From contig NZ_JACIHE010000008.1 of NCBI RefSeq assembly GCF_014198245.1, positions 124,001-188,000 on the forward strand: 64,000 nt of DNA, given 5' to 3'. This DNA comes from Bradyrhizobium sp. cir1 (GTDB taxonomy: Bacteria; Pseudomonadota; Alphaproteobacteria; Rhizobiales; Xanthobacteraceae). This document shows, in pieces, positions 1 through 7,443 of this stretch. Made by a program: the position numbers and the translations under genes. A model generated the notes under the pieces. The model saw only the letters and a program-made list of their open reading frames with translations, ran no database searches and was not told the DNA's origin. The number at the start of each line of letters is the position of its first letter. Position 1 is the first letter of the stretch.

Positions 1-786
1 CCCGGCACCGGAGCCGAGACCCGGCTGCTCACGATCACGCAGCGCCAGCGCAACCGTCCTGTGGGTCTGGATGATGCTCTTGCTCATCTTTCCGATCGTC
101 AGGCTGCCCTGCTAATCAATGAGCGCTCGGGACGAGCCGCCGTGCAGGTCCCCGCGGCGAGCGTCATGCTCGATGACGGTGAAATTGAGCGGCGCGTCCG
201 CCTGATTCGGCCGATGGAGCAGCTCAGGGTCCCCCTAAGCATGATGGTGGAAAGCCATTGGGCCGAGGCGGACCGTGAACGTTTTGCCGCGGCCTGGCTG
301 GCGGAGCTTGCCGAGGTGCCCGAGTTCTCGGAAATCACGATCCACGTGGTGGCGGGCTTGCTGATCCCCATCTGGAAGCGGCTGCCGAACGAATCGACCC
401 GCGTCTATCGCCTTCAGACCGACGCGGGCGAGCGCATCATCGGACGCAAGGTTTCTGCGACCTGGGTCGCAAGCGTCCTTGCGGCGGACGCGCCCGCGCT
501 GACGCCGGACGCTGCCTTTGCCGCGCTGATGGAGGGGCGGACCGTCCTCGATCTCGCGGAGGAACTCCAGCTTCGTCGCGTCCGGGTGATGGGTGCATAC
601 CGCATCGAGCTGTCGGGATTCAACGACACGATACGCGATCGCCTCCGTGCTTACGGCCTCTTTGGGGAGATCATTTCCTGGAAGCTGCGCATGTTCGTAC
701 CGACGGACACAAGCGGCGTTGAGATCCTGTCGAAGGTGCTCGAGACCTATCCGGTTACGCGCATCGGTGATCGGGAGGCCGCGTGA
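1..786 (+). CDS. Strawberry-notch-type helicase/methylase, C-terminal part (5' end outside window)
   Basis: The frame is open from base 1 to the TGA at 784-786, so only the last 261 residues are present. The segments PIWKRLPNES and VYRLQTDAGERIIGR, and the position directly before a TOPRIM gene, match the C-terminus of the very large (about 1400 residue) strawberry-notch-like NTPase/methyltransferase proteins of alphaproteobacterial ICEs and plasmids. In those proteins an N-terminal SAM methyltransferase and a DEAD/DEAH helicase precede this region; neither can be seen here. The likely role is nucleic-acid processing during element maintenance or transfer, but this is unproven for the family. 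The stop overlaps the next start, which suggests one operon. Family recognition is from memory of the C-terminal motifs only. Confidence 0.7.
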   Translation, partial: PGTGAETRLLTITQRQRNRPVGLDDALAHLSDRQAALLINERSGRAAVQVPAASVMLDDGEIERRVRLIRPMEQLRVPLSMMVESHWAEADRERFAAAWLAELAEVPEFSEITIHVVAGLLIPIWKRLPNESTRVYRLQTDAGERIIGRKVSATWVASVLAADAPALTPDAAFAALMEGRTVLDLAEELQLRRVRVMGAYRIELSGFNDTIRDRLRAYGLFGEIISWKLRMFVPTDTSGVEILSKVLETYPVTRIGDREAA

Positions 787-1847
787 TGCCCCGCGACGCC
801 TCCGAATTGGCATGCCGCCTCGCGCGCGAGGCGGAAGCGGTGTGCCGGCATTATCTCTCCAATGGGAAGCGGGCGGGGCGGTATTGGGTGGTCGGCGATG
901 TCCACAACACCCCGGGCCGCTCGTTATTTGTGCGGCTCCAGGAATCGCCGAAGGGCCCCGCCGGCAAATGGACCGATGCCGCGACCGGAGAGCATGGCGA
1001 TCTCCTCGACATTATCCGCGAAACTATGGCCTTGCGAGACTTCCGCGATGTCGCCGAGGAGGCGAGGCGGTTTCTAAAGCTGCCTCGTTCAGAGCTGCAA
1101 TTCGCTCCGAAACCTGTTCGTTCAGTCGCACCGGCCGGATCGCAGGAAGCCGCTCGTCGGCTCTTTTCGATATCCAGCCCGATTGAAGGGACATTAGCCG
1201 AGGCGTACTTACAGCGTCGCGGAATTGCTTGCATCAACCATGGTGGCAGCTTGCGCTTCCATCCTCGTTGCTACTATCGACCGGACGAGCATTCGTCGAC
1301 CGAAACCTGGCCGGCGATGATAGCCTCCGTCACCGATCTCCATAGGCGGATCACCGGCGTTCACCGCACCTGGCTGGATCCAGACGGCTTTGATCGCGTG
1401 CGGCTCGGCAAGGCTCCGATCGAGACGCCACGACGCGCCATGGGCGACTTGCTCGGCAACGCCGTCCGTTTCGGCATGGTCGATAACGTGCTTGCTGCCG
1501 GCGAGGGGATCGAGACCATGCTGTCGCTGCGCTACGTGCTGCCGACGTTGCCGATGGCGGCTGCGCTTTCGGCTAATCATCTCGCAGCCATGTTGCTGCC
1601 GTCTGGTCTGCGTCGGCTCTATATCGCCTGCGATAACGATGCTGCCGGAGATGCCGGACAGGCGATTCTCACGCAGCGAGCGGAAGCCGTCGGCATTGAA
1701 GCGATCGCACTGTCGCCTCGGCTGGGCGACTTCAACGAAGATCTGCATATCTTCGGGATCGATGCCCTCCGGGCAGCGTTGCAGCTTCAGCTCGTACCAG
1801 AGGACGTCGTCCGCTTCCTGCATTCTCCGGCAGTAGCCGCGGAGTAG
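786..1847 (+). CDS. TOPRIM domain protein (primase-like)
   Basis: This 353-residue protein starts at ATG 786, overlapping the previous stop by one base (TGATG); a GTG at 783 is an alternative. The first ~90 residues, with a GxW-TDAATGEHGDLLDI stretch, resemble the accessory domain of ICE/plasmid TOPRIM proteins. The C-terminal TOPRIM core shows the acidic GEGIET motif near residue 239 and the DND metal-binding motif in ACDNDAAGD near residue 281. TOPRIM folds bind Mg2+ in primases, topoisomerases and nucleases, so a primase-like role in copying the transferred strand is plausible. No helicase domain is fused. It probably shares a transcript with the upstream helicase gene. Confidence 0.8.
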   Translation: MPRDASELACRLAREAEAVCRHYLSNGKRAGRYWVVGDVHNTPGRSLFVRLQESPKGPAGKWTDAATGEHGDLLDIIRETMALRDFRDVAEEARRFLKLPRSELQFAPKPVRSVAPAGSQEAARRLFSISSPIEGTLAEAYLQRRGIACINHGGSLRFHPRCYYRPDEHSSTETWPAMIASVTDLHRRITGVHRTWLDPDGFDRVRLGKAPIETPRRAMGDLLGNAVRFGMVDNVLAAGEGIETMLSLRYVLPTLPMAAALSANHLAAMLLPSGLRRLYIACDNDAAGDAGQAILTQRAEAVGIEAIALSPRLGDFNEDLHIFGIDALRAALQLQLVPEDVVRFLHSPAVAAE

Positions 1848-2185
1848 CCCCGGTGCTTCCATGGGGGTCGACAACTCGGTCGCGGCGAGGCCCTTTGCCG
1901 GAAGAGGACGCGATCACGGCCTTCTAGAGGGCGATCGGACGGCAAGCGGCTCGGCCGGCAATGGCTACGTCCGGCTATTTTCCGCCGCGCGCCGGCGTTG
2001 AGAAGACACATTAGCCATCTGAGCGGCGCGCTTTGCATCGCGAAACAAAATAGCCGGCCTCCGCCATCCTCCGCTGCCGCTTCGGCCCTCCGCTCTGCTC
2101 CGGGTTCTGGCCCGTTCCGCCTGCCGTCTGAGTGATCGCCACGAAGGCCGCGATGGGCGCGGCCGATCCGGCAAGGACCTCTCTC
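1848..2185. other. Intergenic stretch upstream of the DUF2493 gene
   Basis: These 338 bases hold no convincing gene. Several short GC-rich repeats such as CCGCCATCCTCCGCTGCCGC lie at about 2060-2095, similar in character to the hairpin-rich leader before the DUF736 gene. A good Shine-Dalgarno GCAAGGA (2171-2177) precedes the DUF2493 start. No clear sigma-70 promoter was identified. Confidence 0.5.
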
Positions 2186-3109
2186 ATGACTGACCACGAC
2201 GACATCGAACCGCCGCACGCCACGTCTCCAACCGATCATGCTCTCACCGAATTGCAGCTCTTCGGGTACCGTCCCTTCGACGACCAGCCCGATCCACGGC
2301 CGCTTCCCGAGGGCAAAATCGTCGCTGGCGCGGTTACTGATATCTTCGATGCCCTGGTCGCGACGTTGAGCGACACTCGGCTCGAGCCGGATCTTGACGA
2401 TCTGCTCTGGTCGACTGTCAACCTGTTCCATCGCGCCGTCGACCGCATCGAACGCCAACTCGACGACAACGAACAGGCGCAGCAGAAGAGCCAGCGCGAG
2501 CAGGACGGCTCCGAAGTTCGATCGGTCGAACTCGAGCGCGTGACGGCGGAAGGCATCACGTTGATCGAGCGCCGCAACTGCCTGGAGCTCTTCCGCGACC
2601 AGGCCATCGAACGCTTTGAGACTCACGCGGGTTCATTCTGGCGTCCTCGATCGGGATCACTTGTGAACCGTCGCACGCTGACCGCAGCAATGATCGACTC
2701 CCGCGACTTCATCGCAGCCAAGCGCCGCGCCGAAACCGAGGTCATGGTGCCGCCGGGTTCGAAGATCGCGTTCACCGGTGGGCTCGACTTCAATGACCAC
2801 CACCTCATCTGGGATCGTCTCGACAAAGTTCACGCCAAGCATCCCGACATGGTCCTGATCCATGGTGGCTCTCCGAAGGGGGCTGAACTGATCGCCTCCA
2901 AATGGGCGACCACCCGCAAAGTGCCGCAGATCGCCTTCAAGCCCGATTGGACGAAACATGCCAAGGCGGCACCGTTCAAGCGCAACGACGCCATGCTCGA
3001 GCTCCTGCCGATCGGCGTCATGCACTTCCCGGGCACGGGAATCCAGGACAACCTCGCGGACAAGGCGAAGCGGCTCGGCATCCCCGTCTGGAAGTTCGGC
3101 GGCGCGTGA
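2186..3109 (+). CDS. DUF2493 (SLOG-like) domain protein
   Basis: The start chosen is ATG 2186, giving 307 residues. It is preceded by GCAAGGA and its MTDHDD opening is typical of the family; an upstream GTG at 2132 only adds low-complexity sequence. Residues ~195-300 carry the DUF2493 core: KIAFTGGLDFNDHHLIWDRL, then HGGSPKGAELIASKWA and a terminal GIPVWKF, arranged like a Rossmann-type nucleotide-binding SLOG fold. The N-terminal 130 residues are charged and helical. The family is common in rhizobial ICE maintenance blocks beside DUF736 and TOPRIM genes; its substrate is unknown. A ligand-binding or signalling role is inferred from the fold alone. Confidence 0.8.
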   Translation: MTDHDDIEPPHATSPTDHALTELQLFGYRPFDDQPDPRPLPEGKIVAGAVTDIFDALVATLSDTRLEPDLDDLLWSTVNLFHRAVDRIERQLDDNEQAQQKSQREQDGSEVRSVELERVTAEGITLIERRNCLELFRDQAIERFETHAGSFWRPRSGSLVNRRTLTAAMIDSRDFIAAKRRAETEVMVPPGSKIAFTGGLDFNDHHLIWDRLDKVHAKHPDMVLIHGGSPKGAELIASKWATTRKVPQIAFKPDWTKHAKAAPFKRNDAMLELLPIGVMHFPGTGIQDNLADKAKRLGIPVWKFGGA

Positions 3110-3249
3110 GCGCCATCTTCCAGCCTCTAAACGGCGAAGCGGAGTTGCATGCGCCGAAACTCCGCCTCGTTTCGGTACTATTTCTGAAATTGCGCCGTGG
3201 TGGTGGTGGAAGGCGCGACTTGCAAATCTATGCACATGGAGCCACCACC

Positions 3250-3699
3250 ATGCTCGCCCTTGGGCTTATTCTCAACACACTCGGCATCGGCTTGTTCTGC
3301 TGGGCGATCTTCGCGATCGCAGTGTATGCCCTACCGTTTTTCGTCGCACTGAGTATCGGGATGACGGCGTTTCAGAGCGGCGCCGGCCTCATTGGCGCGC
3401 TGCTTATTGCAACAGCCGGCGGTGCGCTGACGCTCGTCCTCGGTCAGGTCGCCGTCGCTGTTACTCGGCCCTTGGCCTTGCGCATCGCGATCGCGACAGC
3501 ATTCGCTGTTCCCGCCGCGGTCGCCGGCCATCGTGTGGTGTTCGCCCTGTCGCAGTTCGGCGTGCCTTCGCCGGCCTGGCGTGAGGTCTTTGCTTGCCTT
3601 GGCGCGGTTTGCGTTGGCGTTACGGCGTGGATGCGCTTGATAGTTTTGGCGGAGGCCCGCCCGTTCGAGCCGGATGGGGTAGTGGAGAGCCCGTCCTAA
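3250..3699 (+). CDS. Small hydrophobic membrane protein, unknown function
   Basis: ATG 3250 opens a 149-residue frame that is strongly hydrophobic. Four probable membrane segments lie at about residues 3-27, 33-55, 57-75 and 80-100, with a fifth amphipathic one near 115-135. The frame stays open further upstream to 2902, but that part overlaps the DUF2493 gene in another frame and is hydrophilic, so the later ATG is preferred. The ribosome-binding site is weak (GGAG at 3237-3240). No enzymatic motif is visible and I do not recognise the family. It lies within the ICE backbone, so an inner-membrane accessory role in transfer is possible but unsupported. Confidence 0.55.
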   Translation: MLALGLILNTLGIGLFCWAIFAIAVYALPFFVALSIGMTAFQSGAGLIGALLIATAGGALTLVLGQVAVAVTRPLALRIAIATAFAVPAAVAGHRVVFALSQFGVPSPAWREVFACLGAVCVGVTAWMRLIVLAEARPFEPDGVVESPS

Positions 3700-4277
3700 C
3701 CAGTTCTTACGGCCGCATGGCCAGAGGGGACGACCTTTCCCCCCTTGATCGTCGAACAGGTGCGTGTAAGTCGTCGCGTTGAACGGGGGATGATCGAGAC
3801 CTGAGCGCGGGAGAGGCAGTCATTCTCAGAGCTCCTCGATCAAGCCGCCGGCATTTTGGTCTGCCCACGCATCCGCGGCGGAGCGGTATTAACCTCGATC
3901 CGTTCTTGGGAGACGATGCCGCCCTTTGCAGGAGATTGTTTCTCTTTCCCCGCTAAATCGTTCCGACCTCTTGTTCATCAAAACCGAGATAGCCACGCTT
4001 CTTCAGAGATTGTGGTTCAGCACGCGGACGCACGTGGCCTCGTTGATGGCTTGATCTGGCCGAAGACCGGCTTCGCCTCGATCGTCTGAGCCGCAACGCC
4101 GTTGATGCGACTTTCTTCCCCTGGGCTTCGCCCATTCCTCGCGAGACAAGAAAGTCGCCACAACGACGTCCTCCGCTGCGCTCCAGCCCGAGCGGGTGCG
4201 TCGCCGATCGTCCTCGGCCCTAGATCGCCATCGAGGCCGCGGTGGTCGCGGGCTCGAAACACAACAGGAGAAGTGAC
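3700..4277. other. Non-coding region upstream of DUF736, with structured leader
   Basis: No real gene is visible in these 578 bases; the short open frames on both strands lack family features. The stretch is less GC-rich around 3935-3965. It contains a nested hairpin (4107-4158, listed separately) and ends in a good AGGAG ribosome-binding site (4266-4270) for the DUF736 gene. The DUF736 promoter probably lies in this interval. Confidence 0.5.
4107..4158 (+). promoter_or_regulatory. Nested inverted repeat in the DUF736 leader
   Basis: GCGACTTTCTT (4107-4117) and AAGAAAGTCGC (4148-4158) form a perfect 11-bp stem. Inside the loop, TGGGC-TTC-GCCCA (4122-4134) forms a second small hairpin. The structure ends about 120 bases before the DUF736 start. 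No U-tract follows, so it is not a classic intrinsic terminator. An operator or leader-RNA structure is more likely. Confidence 0.45.
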
Positions 4278-4598
4278 ATGGCTAACATCGGTTCTTTCAA
4301 GAAGGTCGGCAACGAATTCCAGGGCGATATCGTGACCCTGAGCCTGAAGGCCAAGGGCGTCCGCATCGTCGCCGAGACCAACCGATCCAACGACAACGCT
4401 CCCAGCCACCGCATCTATGTGGGCCGGGCGGAGATCGGCGCGGCCTGGTCGAAGCGCTCCGAAGAGGGCCGCGACTACCTCTCGCTCAAGCTCGATGATC
4501 CCTCGTTCAACGCGCCGATCTACGCGAACCTTTTCGACGATGAAGGCGGTGAAGGCTACACCCTGCTCTGGTCGCGGCCGCGCAAGACCGGCGACTAA
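4278..4598 (+). CDS. DUF736 family protein
   Basis: This 106-residue protein starts at ATG 4278 behind AGGAG. The opening MANIGSF, the central VYVGRAEIGAAW-type segment (here IYVGRAEIGAAWSK) and the LDDPSFNAPIYANLF segment are diagnostic of DUF736. These short, highly expressed proteins are carried by nearly all alphaproteobacterial conjugative plasmids and ICEs; their biochemical function is not established. The long structured leader upstream suggests independent, possibly strong expression. The gene sits between the DNA-processing block and the excision-control genes. Confidence 0.88.
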   Translation: MANIGSFKKVGNEFQGDIVTLSLKAKGVRIVAETNRSNDNAPSHRIYVGRAEIGAAWSKRSEEGRDYLSLKLDDPSFNAPIYANLFDDEGGEGYTLLWSRPRKTGD

Positions 4599-4663
4599 GA
4601 GCGCCCTAGCAAGCCCCCGTCCGGTCCGCCGGGCGGGGCGCTTCGCGGCAGGCCTGAGACGGC

Positions 4664-4984
4664 TTACGATTTGCTAAGCCCCGCAGCCTTTTTGAGCAGG
4701 TATCCCGGTTCGACTCCCGATGCTTCAGCAATTTGCCCGAGCACAGTGACGCTTGCTGATACATCGCCGCGCTCGATGGCTCCGACGTAGCGCGCACTGA
4801 AACCCGCGCGCTCGGCCAATTTCTCCTGCGTCATCAGAGTCATCTCGCACGCGCCAAATGGGTGACCGAGCAGGGGTGCCTCTTGCGCGGACCCGACGCA
4901 AGATAGAAGATCGTCGGCTGGCGACTTGCAGGAAGAACTATTTTCTTTTGCTAATCGGTGGTCATTCCCAAGCACCAGTGGCAC
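4664..4984 (-). CDS. Small XRE-family helix-turn-helix regulator (QseC-like position)
   Basis: The protein has up to 106 residues. The C-terminal half contains a clear XRE helix-turn-helix: TQEKLAERAGFSARYVGAIERG, followed by SVTVLGQIAEASGVEPGYLL. The N-terminal ~45 residues do not resemble the family and contain no obvious start with a ribosome-binding site. The real start may therefore be internal (ATG at 4843 would be very short) or the N-terminus may be degraded. The gene is divergent from the DUF6499/DUF2285 activator. In ICEMlSym(R7A) a small XRE protein, QseC, controls the anti-activator of excision, so a repressor role at the shared 4985-5067 promoter is a reasonable inference, not shown. 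Confidence 0.65.
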   Translation of the reverse strand: MPLVLGNDHRLAKENSSSCKSPADDLLSCVGSAQEAPLLGHPFGACEMTLMTQEKLAERAGFSARYVGAIERGDVSASVTVLGQIAEASGVEPGYLLKKAAGLSKS

Positions 4985-5003
4985 GAAACTAGGGTCGTTC
5001 TAC

Positions 5004-5035
5004 AACGTAATCGTTCATAACTATTGCGATGCAAT
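5004..5035. promoter_or_regulatory. Paired short palindromes between the XRE regulator and the fseA-like gene
   Basis: AACG-TAAT-CGTT (5004-5015) and ATTGC-GAT-GCAAT (5023-5035) are two perfect small inverted repeats in the 83-bp divergent region. They are natural candidates for the operator of the adjacent XRE protein. The spacing between centres is about 19-20 bases, roughly two helical turns. The assignment is inference from position and symmetry only. Confidence 0.4.
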
Positions 5036-5067
5036 CCTTGTTAGCAGTGTGCAATGGGGCGGAAGCA

Positions 5068-5262
5068 ATGCCTCAATTCGACTGGCGCTCGCCGGATTCC
5101 TACAAGAGCCTACAAGGCGCGGGAGTCACCGACGTCGCCTGGGAATGTCTCCGCCGCAACGCCGACTATCGGCGTGAGTACGAGGCGATGATTGCCAACA
5201 GTCCGAACGGCGAAGGGACTGACGAATTCAGGAGGAAATGGGGTATCTGCTTTCGCCCATGA
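5068..5262 (+). CDS. DUF6499 N-terminal module of an FseA-like excision activator
   Basis: ATG 5068 (GGAAG just upstream) encodes 64 residues with the hallmark MPQFDWRSPDSYKSL opening and DIAWECLRRN-like segment (DVAWECLRRNADYRREY) of DUF6499. It ends at TGA 5260-5262 after KWGICFRP. In ICEMlSym(R7A), msi172 (this module) and msi171 (DUF2285) are joined by programmed +1 frameshifting to make FseA, the activator of excision. Here a +1 shift after the CCA codon would continue as DLQRSLHEQTIFWAP, the expected linker. The DUF2285 module follows immediately. The equivalence to FseA is inferred from domain order and neighbours (rdfS, repA, traF, relaxase). Confidence 0.75.
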   Translation: MPQFDWRSPDSYKSLQGAGVTDVAWECLRRNADYRREYEAMIANSPNGEGTDEFRRKWGICFRP

Positions 5263-5835
5263 CCTGCAGAGGTCGTTGCACGAGCAGACGATCTTTTGGG
5301 CGCCGAGGTTCTAGCGGCGGTCGTTCCGGTGACGGTTGTCTTGACGGCCGATCTCGTGTCGGCGTCTGAGCCATTGCTTGACCTTACAGCCGGCCAGATG
5401 CGTCGCGCCGCCAGCGGCCGGCATGCCGTGATGCGCATCGGTGCGGTAGATCACCGTGTTTGGTCCAAAGACGCCGGTATCGGCGCGTCATACGCAGCCG
5501 ACTTGCTGTTTGACGGCGATTTCGGCGCACGTGCCTATGCAGCCCGGCGGCTCTGGCGTGCAATCAATGGGCGCGCGCCAGGTCCGGCATTTCACACACT
5601 ATCCAAACAGCGGCGCGAACGCCTGAGCGCGGCGATCCGCGCGCTCGATGCACATAGCACCGGCGGCAGTTATCGCATCATCGCCGAAGCGCTGTTCGGC
5701 AAAAAGCGTATCCCCGATCGCGCCTGGAAGACGCATGATCTGCGCAATCGAACGATCCGCTTGGTGCAAGGCGGCCTCGCGTTGATGCGCGGTGGTTACC
5801 GCAAACTCCTGCGGCCCGGGCGCAAGGACGAGTAG
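5263..5835 (+). pseudogene. DUF2285 C-terminal module of the FseA-like activator, out of phase with its linker
   Basis: This frame (190 codons to TAG 5833-5835) carries a full DUF2285 domain: AAVVPVTVVLTADL, then HAVMRIGAVDHRVW, ARRLWRAINGRAP, and the C-terminal helical part LRNRTIRLVQGGLALMRGGYRKLL. It is in the same frame as the DUF6499 module, separated by one TGA. However, the conserved linker HEQTIFWAP lies in the +1 frame (5258-5305), and returning to this frame needs a lost base near 5303-5308 (CCGAGG where CCGGAGG is expected). The first in-frame starts are TTG 5296 and an ATG near 5398. It is either a frame-damaged activator, a second recoding event, or a sequencing error. Confidence 0.6.
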
Positions 5836-5847
5836 CGCAGTTCTCAA

Positions 5848-5886
5848 GGGGTGCCGAAAATCGTACCCCCAACGTTCGGCATCCCC
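5848..5886. promoter_or_regulatory. Inverted repeat upstream of the rdfS-like gene
   Basis: GGGGTGCCGAA (5848-5858) pairs with TTCGGCATCCCC (5875-5886), leaving a single-base bulge. The octamer GTTCTCAA stands directly before it (5840-5847) and again at 5961-5968 next to the excisionase start. The position between the DUF2285 module and the excisionase gene fits an activator-binding site or a terminator of the upstream gene. No T-tract follows. Confidence 0.4.
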
Positions 5887-5968
5887 CTCCGAGATATTGC
5901 TCCTCCATGATGACCGCACGCACGCCGGCCTAGCCAAGCGTAGTGCGCTGTCCTCCTGGAGTTCTCAA

Positions 5969-6250
5969 ATGCCCGATCCGATGGCCGGTCTTCCCCCGCG
6001 ATTCCTGCGTACACCTGAGGCCGCGCGCTATCTCGGCCTGTCCGGCCGCACGCTCGAGAAGCACCGCACGTACGGTACTGGACCGACGTATCGGAAGATT
6101 GGCGGACGTGTCGTGTACGCCGTCGATGACCTGAAAGCATGGGCCGACCGGGGCGCCAAGACGTCGACGTCCGACCCCGGCAAGGGGACCGTGCTGCCGG
6201 CCAAGAAGCACCCGGTGCTGCGCCCATATGCGGGCCAGGAACGTCGTTGA
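5969..6250 (+). CDS. rdfS: RdfS-like excisionase (helix-turn-helix recombination directionality factor)
   Basis: ATG 5969, behind CTGGAG, encodes 93 residues. The core FLRTPEAARYLGLSGRTLEKHR, then YRKIGGRVVYAVDDLKAWAD, is the winged helix-turn-helix seen in MerR/excisionase-type DNA-binding proteins; the ORF can be extended upstream but that part is not family-like. In ICEMlSym(R7A), RdfS makes the integrase excise the element, and rdfS lies immediately upstream of traF and rlxS genes, as here. The preceding FseA-like gene would be its activator. The symbol is assigned from gene order and fold; no integrase is within the window to test the pairing. Confidence 0.7.
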   Translation: MPDPMAGLPPRFLRTPEAARYLGLSGRTLEKHRTYGTGPTYRKIGGRVVYAVDDLKAWADRGAKTSTSDPGKGTVLPAKKHPVLRPYAGQERR

Positions 6251-6272
6251 TCGCCGCGTGAGAGCAGTGACC

Positions 6273-7154
6273 ATGCGGCGCAAACACCATTCCGAGCGCG
6301 AGCAGCTTGAGCTCTTTCGGACGCTGCCCGGGGATCTTGCGCCCCGTGACGCGCAGGATCTGATGGCTTATCCGTTCTTCTCGCTCGCAAAAACTAAGCG
6401 GATCGTGCCGATCGATTTTCGTGCCGGTGCGATTGCGATTCGTGTCGAAGCCGTGCCGGAACACGGCATGGCCACCATCTGGGATGCAGACGTTCTGATC
6501 TGGGCCGCGTCTCAGATCGTCGAAGCGCGTGACGCAGGCTTGAAGACGTCGCGCCTCATGGCTGCAACGCCTTACGAGATTCTGACGTTCGTCGGCCGCG
6601 GCACCAGCGCGCGCGACTATGACCGGCTGAAGGCTGGTCTCGACAGACTTCAGTCAACGACGGTGCTGACGTCGATCCGCCAGCCGGCAGGACGGCGACG
6701 ACACCGCTTCTCCTGGATCAACGAGTGGAAGGAGACAGCGGATGCAAACGGACGTCCATTCGGGCTCGAGTTGATCCTGCCGGATTGGTTCTATGCCGGC
6801 GTCATCGACGACGCGCTCGTGCTGACCATCGACCGTGCTTATTTCGAGCTGACGGGCGGACTTGAGCGGTGGCTTTATCGTCTTGTGCGCAAGCACGGCG
6901 GTCGGCAGGACTCCGGCTGGAGCTTCGACCTTGTGCACCTCCATGCCAAGTCGGGCATCCTCTCGCCGCTCAAGCATTTTGCGTACGACATACGCCAGAT
7001 TGTCCAGCGCCAGACATTGCCCGGCTACCAACTCGTGCTCACGCGCGATCCTGATGGCACCGAGCGACTGAACTTCTCACCCACGCCTGTTGATCCCTTA
7101 ACGGCCCGCTTGCGCCGGCGCGGTCTCATTCCAAATTCGGAGGACAGCCTGTGA
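6273..7154 (+). CDS. repA: RepA-like replication initiator (RPA family)
   Basis: The 293-residue protein starts at ATG 6273 (MRRKHHSEREQLELF). Typical RPA-family features are the DLMAYPFFSLAKTKR opening, a winged-helix-like middle (TPYEILTFVGRGTSARDYDRLKAGLDRL) and the GGLERWLYRLVRKHGG segment before the C-terminus. These initiators bind iterons to start theta replication of plasmids, and they also occur on ICEs that replicate transiently after excision. Three iteron-like repeats begin only six bases after its stop codon, which supports the call. The ribosome-binding site is weak. ICE relatives often have parA next; no parA is present here. Confidence 0.82.
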   Translation: MRRKHHSEREQLELFRTLPGDLAPRDAQDLMAYPFFSLAKTKRIVPIDFRAGAIAIRVEAVPEHGMATIWDADVLIWAASQIVEARDAGLKTSRLMAATPYEILTFVGRGTSARDYDRLKAGLDRLQSTTVLTSIRQPAGRRRHRFSWINEWKETADANGRPFGLELILPDWFYAGVIDDALVLTIDRAYFELTGGLERWLYRLVRKHGGRQDSGWSFDLVHLHAKSGILSPLKHFAYDIRQIVQRQTLPGYQLVLTRDPDGTERLNFSPTPVDPLTARLRRRGLIPNSEDSL

Positions 7155-7159
7155 ATCAG

Positions 7160-7224
7160 CTCGTGCTATCGAGGACCGCAACCCTCGTGCTATCGGGGAC
7201 CCGATCCTCGTGCTATCGGGGACC
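7160..7224 (+). repeat. Three iteron-like direct repeats next to repA (candidate origin)
   Basis: The 18-mer CTCGTGCTATCGGGGACC occurs at 7184-7201 and 7207-7224. A copy with one mismatch (GAGGACC) lies at 7160-7177. Start-to-start spacing is 24 and 23 bases, close to two helical turns, as expected for initiator binding on one face of the DNA. A less GC-rich tract follows at about 7225-7330. Direct contact with the repA stop makes a RepA-bound origin, or an autoregulatory site, the best explanation. Confidence 0.7.
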
Positions 7225-7283
7225 GGAATTGAACTTAAGGGCTTGTTTCTCCGAGCTTTCCAGTCGCACTAACTTTACTAACC

Positions 7284-7302
7284 AGAAATCCTTCGGATTT
7301 CT
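7284..7302. promoter_or_regulatory. Short hairpin downstream of the iterons
   Basis: AGAAATCC-TTC-GGATTTCT is a perfect 8-bp stem with a three-base loop. It lies 60 bases after the last iteron in a comparatively AT-rich stretch. Only a weak pyrimidine run follows (TCTAAC), so it may be a poor terminator for repA or a structural part of the putative origin. Confidence 0.4.
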
Positions 7303-7443
7303 TCTAACGGACCAGACCGCAACTTGCATGACGCGTGACCGGCAACGCCGGGCCGCCGCTCATGCTGACCTTCACAGACCGCACACGCACTTCACCGCTC
7401 CCAAAGCGCGTGGCCCCCAGCTCGAGATTCAGGGAGCGGCTGC

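Noticed and set aside
5303..5314. Programmed -1 frameshift site in the DUF2285 linker
   Set aside because: The sequence GCGCCGAGGTT is not a slippery heptamer and no strong stem follows, so a deleted base is the simpler explanation.
7284..7302. Intrinsic terminator of repA
   Set aside because: The stem is good but the following bases are TCTAAC rather than a T-run; it was kept only as an unassigned hairpin.
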